NCBI GenBank assembly: GCA_041501225.1
Contig: JBGQNR010000283.1
Span: forward strand, 1-7,373
Reading direction: 5' to 3'
Length of the DNA stretch: 7,373 nucleotides
From: JAFNAG01 sp041501225
GTDB taxonomy: Bacteria; Acidobacteriota; UBA6911
Part shown: in pieces, positions 1 through 4,969 of the stretch
Numbering within the stretch: position 1 is the stretch's first letter
Layout: the number at the start of each line of letters is the position of its first letter
Made by a program: the position numbers and the translations under genes
Notes under the pieces: generated by a model
The model's database searches: none
The model's input: the letters and a program-made list of their open reading frames with translations, nothing else
Told to the model about the DNA's origin: nothing

Positions 1-113
1 AAAGATACTTAATACGAGAATCGAACCAATCACAGAAGTTAAAAATTCAACTCTTCCCAACGAAGGAGAATTCGCTGTACATCGTCGAGGAGCGCCAACG
101 CCGCAGATGCCCC
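1..113 (-). other. Possible continuation of the left repeat
   Basis: The right-hand copy is cut by the window end at the base corresponding to position 114, so whether 1-113 is also repeat cannot be tested here. On the minus strand a 51-codon reading frame that starts inside the repeat runs on to a stop at 39-41, which suggests that at least part of this stretch belongs to the element. The far end (about 1-50) becomes AT-rich, unlike the GC-rich repeat core, and may be its tail or unrelated flank. No conserved protein gene is recognised. Confidence 0.3.
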
Positions 114-194
114 CGCGCCGCCGGAACCCGAAGGGCGCATGGGGGTTGCGGGGCGATCTCCGCGTTGCTCGTCGTCAACGATGTGCACCGACAT
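39..194 (-). CDS. Small ORF carried by the left repeat (51 aa, speculative)
   Basis: A 51-codon frame starts at an ATG (194-192) that sits directly behind a GAGGAGGAGG run, a strong Shine-Dalgarno-like match, and ends at TAA (41-39). The product begins MSVHIVDDEQRGD, has a Gly/Ser/Ala-rich middle and ends with a short helix-like segment (LLDDVQRILLRWEELNF). The same ATG and purine run are kept in the right copy. Against it: in the 27 codons that can be compared, all three base differences change the amino acid (V/A, P/A, T/S), so no purifying selection is visible. A second overlapping frame, starting at 235 behind AGGAGGGG, is also open to position 47 (62 aa). The family is unknown, and this may simply be an open frame in GC-rich repeat DNA. 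Confidence 0.2.
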   Translation of the reverse strand: MSVHIVDDEQRGDRPATPMRPSGSGGAGASAALALLDDVQRILLRWEELNF

Positions 195-272
195 CGCCTC
201 CTCCTCTCGCCTTGAGCTCGCCTCGCAAGCCCCATGCGTGCGACCCCTCCTAACTCTCGGACGGGCTCCTAG
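114..272 (-). repeat. Left copy of a 159-bp inverted dispersed repeat
   Basis: Read on the minus strand from 272 down to 114, this stretch matches 7215-7373 base for base without a gap, with 7 mismatches (152/159). The matching part begins at CTAGGAG (272-266), whose TAG is the stop codon of the Smr gene. Inside are two nested dyads around one centre: 15-nt arms at 224-238 and 136-150 (one mismatch in this copy) and a 6-bp hairpin CGATGT/ACATCG at 179-196. Around the left boundary is a 14-bp perfect palindrome, GGCTCCTAGGAGCC (264-277), not shared by the right copy. No transposase is seen. I do not recognise the family by name; a non-autonomous mobile or REP-like element is my inference. Confidence 0.9.
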
Positions 273-976
273 GAGCCTGTTCTGCAACGGCGCAGGAGGA
301 CGCAGATCGCGCCGACGCCGCCGTCGGTATACGGGGCAGAGGCATAAGCCACCACATGGTGGGACATGCGGCGAGTTGCCAACCAGCGTGGCAGGTGCTC
401 TTTCAATATGGCTCGGTCGCTGGCGGAATTGATGCCCCGGCCATGCACGATCTTGACGCAACAGGAACGTTCCCGCGACATGCGGATGATGAACGCTTCC
501 ACCGCCTCTCTGGCCTCGATGCGGCTGAGCCCATGGAGATCAATGGAGCCTTGGATCGAGTAAACGCCGGTGCGCAGATTGGGAAGAAAACGCTGTCCTG
601 CGACACCAACCCAGCCTTCGATGTATTCGGGATGATCCAGAATCGGCGGGGTTAGATCTGCTCCGACAGCTTCGTGAAACAGGCGCTCATCTTCCCCCTC
701 AGGATCAGCGAAAACAGGCTGGGAAGGCGTCATTGCCGATGGAGCGGGATCCTGGCGCCAATGGATGCGCGCCACTCCCTCCATCGCGTCCGCAAACACT
801 TGATCGGGATCCTCGGCTTGCTGCCTGCTTTCGAGGCGAGCCGGCATGGGAGGAGCCGGCTTGGACTTGGGCTTTTCTTCGGGCTGCAGCCTGATCCCGG
901 CCTGGCGCACAAGGCTGGGCAATTGCGCAAAAGGATTATCTGTACCTTCAGGAGCTTTCTTTCGATTCTCTGACAT
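269..976 (-). CDS. Smr-domain endonuclease-like protein
   Basis: A 235-aa protein with a C-terminal Smr domain (about residues 140-230). It shows the DLHG signature at 146-149, HGRG at 178-181 (the usual HGKG/HGRG motif) and the closing GGVGAICVLLRR segment at 219-230. Smr domains occur at the end of MutS2 and in stand-alone nucleases such as E. coli SmrB, which cleaves mRNA at collided ribosomes; which role applies here is not decidable from sequence. Residues 1-110 are a poorly conserved, Pro/Lys/Glu-rich linker typical of stand-alone Smr proteins. The frame is open upstream to 1120, but I choose ATG 976 because a -10-like element and purine-rich AGGAG/AGGA motifs lie just before it, and the upstream residues look non-coding (His/Cys-rich). 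The stop TAG (271-269) is also the edge of the 159-bp repeat. No MutS domain is present. Transcribed divergently from the erpA-like gene. Confidence 0.88.
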   Translation of the reverse strand: MSENRKKAPEGTDNPFAQLPSLVRQAGIRLQPEEKPKSKPAPPMPARLESRQQAEDPDQVFADAMEGVARIHWRQDPAPSAMTPSQPVFADPEGEDERLFHEAVGADLTPPILDHPEYIEGWVGVAGQRFLPNLRTGVYSIQGSIDLHGLSRIEAREAVEAFIIRMSRERSCCVKIVHGRGINSASDRAILKEHLPRWLATRRMSHHVVAYASAPYTDGGVGAICVLLRRCRTGS

Positions 977-1001
977 ACTTCCTGCGCTCCTACAATGAGG
1001 A

Positions 1002-1031
1002 ATAATACACTCAGTGCTATGAACCATCCAA
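1002..1031 (-). promoter_or_regulatory. Candidate promoter of the Smr gene
   Basis: On the minus strand TTGGAT (1031-1026) and TATTAT (1007-1002) are separated by 18 bp. The -10 matches the sigma70 consensus at 5 of 6 positions, the -35 at only 3 of 6. Transcription would start near 995, giving a leader of about 20 nt that holds the ribosome binding site before ATG 976. The weak -35 keeps confidence low. Confidence 0.35.
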
Positions 1032-1133
1032 GGGTGGTGGTGATGGCATCGGTCGCAATTGCTAAACGCAGTCCCTAATTCGCCAGGGCGCAACCAAGTG
1101 CATGAAAATGTTGTGCTCACATCGCGCTTTGCC

Positions 1134-1233
1134 TGTGCCGCCTTTCAGGGCTCTGGCCAGCTCGGTCACCTGTTCCCAGGGCTCACGCCCTGGGCTGAGG
1201 TCCGGAGATCTCAAGCCCTGAAGAGGCGGCACA
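1134..1233. repeat. 100-nt imperfect palindrome (MITE/REP-like element)
   Basis: The ends are inverted repeats: TGTGCCGCCTTTCAGGGCT (1134-1152) pairs with 1215-1233 with a single-base bulge. At the centre is an 8-bp perfect hairpin, CCCAGGGC (1175-1182) and GCCCTGGG (1187-1194), with loop TCAC. ACCT (1168-1171) and AGGT (1198-1201) pair around the same centre, so the whole unit can fold into one long stem-loop. From memory, similar GGGCTCACGCCCTGGGC-type units are scattered in Acidobacteria and Planctomycetes genomes; I could not check this. No coding content. Confidence 0.75.
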
Positions 1234-1278
1234 GAAATAGACGAGTTGATCGGCACCGTAATTGGTCCTATTTTCGGA

Positions 1279-1380
1279 GCAGAGGTCGCAGAGAAAAGGA
1301 GAGGCCGCAGAGATCCTATCGAATGACCACCTTAACCATCCCTCCCTCAGCGGTCTCTCTTTTTTCGCTGCGACCTCTGC
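1279..1380. repeat. Inverted repeat of the GCAGAGGTCGCAG type
   Basis: GCAGAGGTCGCAG (1279-1291) is the exact reverse complement of 1368-1380. The match continues imperfectly inward: the left arm runs to about 1312 and the right arm starts at about 1345, leaving a loop near 32 nt. I recall 'CGCAGAG...GCAGAGA' direct and inverted repeats as widespread intergenic elements in environmental bacteria, but that is memory and was not checked. The right arm contains a T-run (1358-1365), so the structure could also act as a weak terminator, though no gene reads into it. Confidence 0.7.
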
Positions 1381-1458
1381 GTTTAGTTTTTCATTTATGG
1401 CTTTTGAAACCCGCAAAACTCCAGAACTGTACGGATTTCAGAGCATTAACTCGCAACC

Positions 1459-1487
1459 TTGACATTTACGTAAGAATTGAATATGGT
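1459..1487 (+). promoter_or_regulatory. Sigma70-type promoter of the erpA-like gene
   Basis: A perfect -35 box TTGACA (1459-1464), a 17-bp spacer and TATGGT (1482-1487, 4 of 6 consensus). The predicted start near 1494 gives a leader of about 65 nt before ATG 1560. The spacer contains the 8-bp palindrome TTACGTAA (1466-1473), lying where a repressor could occlude RNA polymerase. No known operator (for example IscR) is claimed. Confidence 0.65.
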
Positions 1488-1559
1488 TTCCCATCACATT
1501 GGCCCCGAAGTAAGGCATCGCCGGGGAGAGTGGTTTAGGTATGAAAGAGGAGAGATTCA

Positions 1560-1880
1560 ATGCTGACTTTGACGTCGACAGCGGTTGGTAAGGTCAAGGA
1601 GATCATGGCGGAACGTGGTGAGGAAGGCGGCCTGAGAATCGCCGTTGTCGGTGGTGGGTGCTCAGGATTTCAGTATCAGATGTCGCTGGACGCGGAAGCG
1701 AATGCGGATGATAAGGTAATCGAGCAGGAGGGATTGAAGGTTTTTGTCGATGCCCGGTCTTTGCTTTATCTGGAGGGAACGAAGGTCGACTATACCGATG
1801 GAAACGAAGGCTCCGGATTTAGATTCGACAATCCTAATGCTCAGAAGACATGCGGGTGCGGTGAATCATTCAACGCCTAA
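1560..1880 (+). CDS. A-type iron-sulfur cluster carrier, ErpA/IscA family
   Basis: A 106-aa HesB/IscA-fold protein, full length for the family. The three cluster-binding cysteines are present: C34 in GGGCSGFQY and C98/C100 in TCGCGESF. The GGGCSGFQY form and the VDYT segment resemble ErpA more than IscA. Members accept an Fe-S cluster from a scaffold and pass it to apoproteins in the cytoplasm; in E. coli, ErpA is needed for isoprenoid enzymes and respiratory complexes. The start ATG at 1560 has GAGGAG (1547-1552) 7 nt upstream. It has its own promoter (1459-1487) and is closed by a terminator (1908-1938), so it is probably monocistronic. No isc or suf scaffold genes are nearby. SufA or IscA as the true orthologue cannot be excluded. 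Confidence 0.93.
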   Translation: MLTLTSTAVGKVKEIMAERGEEGGLRIAVVGGGCSGFQYQMSLDAEANADDKVIEQEGLKVFVDARSLLYLEGTKVDYTDGNEGSGFRFDNPNAQKTCGCGESFNA

Positions 1881-1907
1881 TGCGGGAGATTTTGACGGCA
1901 ATCCTTG

Positions 1908-1938
1908 AAAACGCGGGTGTTTACGGGCCCGCGTTTTT
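1908..1938 (+). terminator. Rho-independent terminator after the erpA-like gene
   Basis: AAAACGCGGG (1908-1917) pairs with CCCGCGTTTT (1928-1937) around a 10-nt loop; a run of five T (1934-1938) follows and partly forms the stem. The GC-rich 7-bp core plus A/T flanks could work on either strand, but only the plus-strand gene reads into it. Begins 27 bp after the stop codon. Confidence 0.85.
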
Positions 1939-2029
1939 CGTTTAGTATGCCGGGCGGCTTTATCCGGCGGGAATCGGCAAGATCAAACTGGGGCGATCCT
2001 TTAGATATTGGGGCGGAAGAGAGGCAACC

Positions 2030-2401
2030 TTGGCAGTCAAATCAATGCTGGATCGGATTGTCCTTGTCGGCATCAGGCTGCGCCCGCATTTAGGGGTTAC
2101 TCCCGGCGAGCGTCGAGCGCCCCAATCCTGCACCGCCGATCTGACAGTCTGGGGTGATTTCGAAGCTGCCGCTGCCACGGATGACCTGGCCGCTGCCTTG
2201 GACTACAGCAGAATCCTGGCAAAAGTGGTTGAAGTAGCCCACGAGCGCGAGTACAACTTGCTGGAAACGCTGGCTTATCGGCTTGGGCGCGCAGTTTTGG
2301 AGGCTTTTCCCGCTCATCGGATTAACGTGAGAGTGCGTAAACAGCCTGCCGCACTCGTCGATCAGCTCGATCATGTTGAGGTGGAAGTCGAGCAGTCTTA
2401 A
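2030..2401 (+). CDS. Dihydroneopterin aldolase
   Basis: A 123-aa FolB-family protein, normal length. It converts 7,8-dihydroneopterin to 6-hydroxymethyl-dihydropterin plus glycolaldehyde in folate synthesis, in the cytoplasm as an oligomer. Family features seen: LxGIRLRPHLGVTPGER near the N-terminus with E27, DDLAAALDYS at 51-60 (substrate-site Tyr59), LLETLA with the pterin-anchoring E79, and the catalytic lysine K104 in RVRKQPA. I choose the TTG start at 2030, because AGAGAGG lies about 6 nt upstream; the next ATG (2045) has no ribosome binding site. The preceding terminator implies its own promoter in 1939-2029, but no box is clear. No folP, folK or folE is adjacent. A MerR gene follows after a 78-bp gap. 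Confidence 0.93.
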   Translation: MAVKSMLDRIVLVGIRLRPHLGVTPGERRAPQSCTADLTVWGDFEAAAATDDLAAALDYSRILAKVVEVAHEREYNLLETLAYRLGRAVLEAFPAHRINVRVRKQPAALVDQLDHVEVEVEQS

Positions 2402-2479
2402 GTTTCTTGCTCCGGTGTCGGGTTCGCATGGCGCTAGGAAGGCGGCGTTCCTCTGGCCATGATTCGCGGGGATAGGAAT

Positions 2480-2941
2480 ATGCAAATCGGCGAATTCGCC
2501 AAACAAGCGGGTGTCAGCGTCCGGGCAATACGCTATTATGAAGAGCTCGGGCTGATGCGGCCGGAAAAGCGCAGTCCGGGAGGTTTCCGCCTCTATGGCC
2601 CTGAGAATCACAAGAAACTGGCGGTCATCAATTTCCTCAAGGAGATGGGGCTTTCATTGACCGAGATTCGGGAGATTCTGCTTGCCAAGAAGGCTTCCGG
2701 CGGCGACAAGTCCACCGTTGCATTTCTCTTGCGGGTATTCAGTGAAAAGCTGCAGTTGGTGGAATCCAGGATCGAGGCGCTGAATGCCATGAAGACTGAG
2801 CTCGTCAATGCTCTCAGGATTCTGCGTTCCTGTGAGAATTGCGGTCGTGAGGTGCTGCTCGACGCCTTGTCCTGCGGCGACTGTGTCAGCCTGCTGCCAA
2901 CGGAAGAGGTTCCGGATACGCTGAGGGTGATTTTACACTGA
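2480..2941 (+). CDS. MerR-family transcriptional regulator with two C-terminal CxxC motifs
   Basis: A 153-aa protein. Residues 1-70 are a classic MerR winged helix-turn-helix (MQIGEFAKQAGVSVRAIRYY, then GLMRPEKRSPGGFRLY). Residues 80-115 form the dimerisation coiled coil. The C-terminus carries C118-x2-C121 and C132-x2-C135, an arrangement fit for binding Zn, another thiophilic metal or possibly an Fe-S cluster. MerR proteins usually twist promoters with a 19-20-bp spacer. I prefer ATG 2480 because it gives the standard N-terminus and has GGGGATAGGA just upstream; an in-frame ATG at 2459 would add 7 residues. The four-Cys tail is not the pattern of MerR, CueR, ZntR or SoxR as I remember them, so the signal is unknown. 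The target could be nuoB just downstream or its own promoter; no clear operator dyad was found. Confidence 0.9.
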   Translation: MQIGEFAKQAGVSVRAIRYYEELGLMRPEKRSPGGFRLYGPENHKKLAVINFLKEMGLSLTEIREILLAKKASGGDKSTVAFLLRVFSEKLQLVESRIEALNAMKTELVNALRILRSCENCGREVLLDALSCGDCVSLLPTEEVPDTLRVILH

Positions 2942-2961
2942 GCAAACCGGGTAAATTTGAG

Positions 2962-2989
2962 TTTTGGAATTTGGAGTGCGGATTTTGGA
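2962..2989 (+). repeat. Heptanucleotide tandem repeat upstream of nuoB
   Basis: Four consecutive 7-mers of the form NNNNGGA: TTTTGGA, ATTTGGA, GTGCGGA, TTTTGGA. They lie in the 105-bp gap between the MerR gene and nuoB, and a related AATTTGGAGG at 3031-3040 carries the nuoB ribosome binding site. The pattern recalls the short tandemly repeated heptamers known in cyanobacteria. The third unit is degenerate. Confidence 0.6.
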
Positions 2990-3046
2990 TTGGGTGGGGG
3001 CAATAAGATCCCGGCAATTCAGGATGCGAGAATTTGGAGGGTGAGA

Positions 3047-3520
3047 ATGGCATCGTTACCTGCGGGAGAGGTTGGTTTTTTTACCTCGAAGCTGGAGAGC
3101 ATGATCGGCTGGGCGCGCAAATACTCGATCTTTGTGTACCCGTTTGTTACGGCCTGCTGCGGGATGGAATACATGTCGACTGCGTCGAGCCACTATGACA
3201 TGGACCGCTTTGGCGCAGGTCTGCCGCGATTTTCGCCCCGGCAGGCCGATGTCCTTTTCGTCGTTGGGACGATCAGCCACAAGATCGCGCCTGTTCTACG
3301 CCGGGTCTACGAGCAGATGTGCGAGCCGAAATGGGTGGTCGCGTTCGGTGTCTGCACCTGCACGGGCGGCTTCTACGACAACTATGCCACGGTGCAGGGG
3401 ATCGACACGATCATCCCTGTGGACATTTATATTCCGGGATGTCCGCCGCGGCCTGAAGCGGTGCTGGACGGCCTCATGAAGCTGCAAACCAAGATTGAGA
3501 AACAGAAGCAGATCTACTAG
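3047..3520 (+). CDS. nuoB: NADH-quinone oxidoreductase subunit B
   Basis: A 157-aa complex I subunit that holds the N2 [4Fe-4S] cluster, the last stop for electrons before quinone, on the cytoplasmic peripheral arm. The four ligands are C37, C38 (TACCGMEYM), C103 (GVCTCTGGFYDNY) and C132 (PGCPPRPE). The 65- and 29-residue spacings between C38, C103 and C132 equal those in E. coli NuoB as I recall its numbering. C105, next to a ligand, is an extra cysteine. The frame is open upstream to 2957, but ATG 3047 has GGAGG (3036-3040) 6 nt ahead, and the earlier residues are repeat-derived. The stop TAG overlaps the ribosome binding site of nuoD (AGGGA, 3519-3523). Unusually, neither nuoA before it nor nuoC after it is present. 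Confidence 0.95.
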   Translation: MASLPAGEVGFFTSKLESMIGWARKYSIFVYPFVTACCGMEYMSTASSHYDMDRFGAGLPRFSPRQADVLFVVGTISHKIAPVLRRVYEQMCEPKWVVAFGVCTCTGGFYDNYATVQGIDTIIPVDIYIPGCPPRPEAVLDGLMKLQTKIEKQKQIY

Positions 3521-3528
3521 GGATTCCC

Positions 3529-4875
3529 ATGGAAACAACCAGCAAAACCGCAGCCAAAGAAACCCGGAACATGCTCCTCAACATGGGGCCCTCGCATCCC
3601 GCGATGCATGGAGTCATCCGCCTGATTACCGAGCTCGAAGGCGAGAAGGTGACCAAGGTGCAGGCGGAGATCGGCTACCTTCATCGGGCCTTTGAAAAAA
3701 GCAGCGAAAACTCGAGCTGGACCCAGGTGATGCCTTACACCGATCGGCTGAACTATGTGTCGCCGCTGATCAACAATTTCGGCTATTGCGCCGCGGTGGA
3801 AAAGCTTTTGGGCATCGAAATCACGGATCGCTGCCAATACATCCGGATCATGATGAGCGAAGTGTCGCGCATCACCGATCATCTGACCTGTATCGCTGCT
3901 TCCGCGATGGAACTGGGCGCCATGACGGCTTTCCTGTACCTGATGAAGGCGCGTGAGTATCTCTACGAAATCGTGGAACAGGTTACCGGAGCGCGCCTGA
4001 CGGTTTCCTACGGACGCATCGGCGGGGTCAAAGCTGATCTGCCCAAGGGCTTGGAAGCCAGGCTGCAGGATGCTCTCAAGCAGACGGAGCGTGAACTGCG
4101 GGACGTGGATAAGCTGCTCACCAAGAACCGTATCTGGATCGACCGCACCCGGGATGTGGGAGTGCTTACCAGGGAAAATGCCATTGCCTTCGCGATTACG
4201 GGCCCGCTGGCTCGTGCCGCCGGCATCAACTACGATGTCCGCAAAGCGTTTCCCTATTTCGGGTACGAGAACATGCAATTCGATGTCCCCTTGGGTGAGC
4301 GGGGTGACAACTACGATCGCTACCTGGTGCGCATGGAAGAAATGCGCCAGAGCATTCGCATCATTCGCCAGACCCTGCGCGATCTGCCGGGTGGAGCCGT
4401 AGCTGTGGATGCCAAGGGAAGGATCATGACGTCCTTCGAGCTCATAGATGAGGCGAAACTGGGGCACACGGCCGGGCTCGTTAACGTAACTAGCACGGTC
4501 GAACCTACGCTGGAAGGCACGGAGAAGCGTTTTCAAGAGCGGATGCAGCCTCCGGATCGCAGGGTCATGCTGCCGAGCAAAGAGGATGCCTACGGCAACA
4601 TCGAAGGGTTGATGGACCACTTTAAATTGATCATGGACTACCACGGGATGCGCCCGCCCGCGGGTGAAGCCTATTTTCCAGTCGAGGGCGCGAACGGCGA
4701 ACTGGGATTCTATGTGGTCAGCGATGGCAGCGATCGTCCCTATCGCGTCCGCTGCCGGCCGCCTTGCTTCTTCAATATGGCCGGCCTGCACACCATGCTC
4801 GAAGGCTACATGGTTGCGGACATTGTCGCGACCTTCGGCTCGATCAACATGATCGCCGGTGAACTTGACCGCTGA
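3529..4875 (+). CDS. nuoD: NADH-quinone oxidoreductase subunit D (49 kDa type), with an internal insertion
   Basis: A 448-aa complex I subunit that forms the quinone-binding cavity together with NuoB. Seen: NMGPSHPAMHG (18-28) with the conserved His pair, EIGYLHRAFEK (47-57), YTDRLNYVSP (70-79), MMSEVSRITDHL (108-119), GxRxTxSYGRIGG-like segment near 154-166, and the C-terminal NGELGFYVVSDG (389-400), PYRVRCRPPCF (404-414) and GELDR end. The family's usual short loop between the LPGG segment (286-289) and RRVMLPSKE (344-352) is replaced by about 55 residues containing FELIDEAKLG and NVTSTVEP, so roughly 40 residues look inserted. It starts 8 bp after nuoB with AGGGA 5 nt upstream. It lacks the CxxC pairs that bind nickel in related [NiFe] hydrogenases. 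Not fused to NuoC. Confidence 0.95.
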   Translation: METTSKTAAKETRNMLLNMGPSHPAMHGVIRLITELEGEKVTKVQAEIGYLHRAFEKSSENSSWTQVMPYTDRLNYVSPLINNFGYCAAVEKLLGIEITDRCQYIRIMMSEVSRITDHLTCIAASAMELGAMTAFLYLMKAREYLYEIVEQVTGARLTVSYGRIGGVKADLPKGLEARLQDALKQTERELRDVDKLLTKNRIWIDRTRDVGVLTRENAIAFAITGPLARAAGINYDVRKAFPYFGYENMQFDVPLGERGDNYDRYLVRMEEMRQSIRIIRQTLRDLPGGAVAVDAKGRIMTSFELIDEAKLGHTAGLVNVTSTVEPTLEGTEKRFQERMQPPDRRVMLPSKEDAYGNIEGLMDHFKLIMDYHGMRPPAGEAYFPVEGANGELGFYVVSDGSDRPYRVRCRPPCFFNMAGLHTMLEGYMVADIVATFGSINMIAGELDR

Positions 4876-4877
4876 AA

Positions 4878-4912
4878 GAGTGATGAGTACTGAGTGCTGA
4901 GTATTGAGGATC
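4878..4912 (+). repeat. Heptanucleotide tandem repeat after nuoD
   Basis: Directly after the nuoD stop are GAGTGAT, GAGTACT, GAGTGCT, GAGTATT and a degenerate GAGGATC: five units of 7 nt with consensus GAGTNNT. The variation sits at positions 5-6 of each unit. The unit differs in sequence from the NNNNGGA repeat before nuoB but has the same period. It fills the first third of the nuoD-radical SAM gap. Confidence 0.75.
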
Positions 4913-4969
4913 CGATTCGGAGTGTTGAATTGCTGCATTTGAACTTGGTACTCCATAGGCGTCAGAGCG

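Larger units (their letters stand above)
977..1559. other. 583-bp divergent spacer without a convincing gene
   Basis: The spacer between the Smr gene and the erpA-like gene holds a candidate leftward promoter, a 100-nt palindromic element (1134-1233), a second inverted repeat (1279-1380) and a rightward promoter (1459-1487). Open frames across it are short or run through the palindromes, and their translations resemble no protein family I know. The erpA leader also has a small hairpin, CCCCG (1503-1507) with CGGGG (1522-1526). Confidence 0.7.

Noticed and set aside
1..30. tRNA remnant suggested by GGTTCGATTC on the minus strand
   Set aside because: The bases around the T-loop-like string do not pair into a 5-bp T stem, and no acceptor, anticodon or D arm is found.
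1059..1538. 159-codon plus-strand frame in the smr-erpA spacer
   Set aside because: It runs through both palindromic repeats and the erpA promoter, and its product has no recognisable domain.
1541..1591. Leader peptide ORF starting at ATG 1541 before the erpA-like gene
   Set aside because: The 16-codon frame has no ribosome binding site of its own and contains the ribosome binding site of the real gene; likely chance.
3529..4875. NuoB/NuoD as [NiFe] hydrogenase subunits
   Set aside because: The large subunit lacks both nickel-binding CxxC pairs; C409 and C413 (RCRPPCF) are spaced differently and lie in a normal NuoD segment.
3517..4956. 479-codon open frame antisense to nuoD
   Set aside because: It lies exactly opposite a certain gene with clear family motifs; long antisense frames are expected from GC-rich codon use, and its His/Arg/Gly-rich product matches no family I know.
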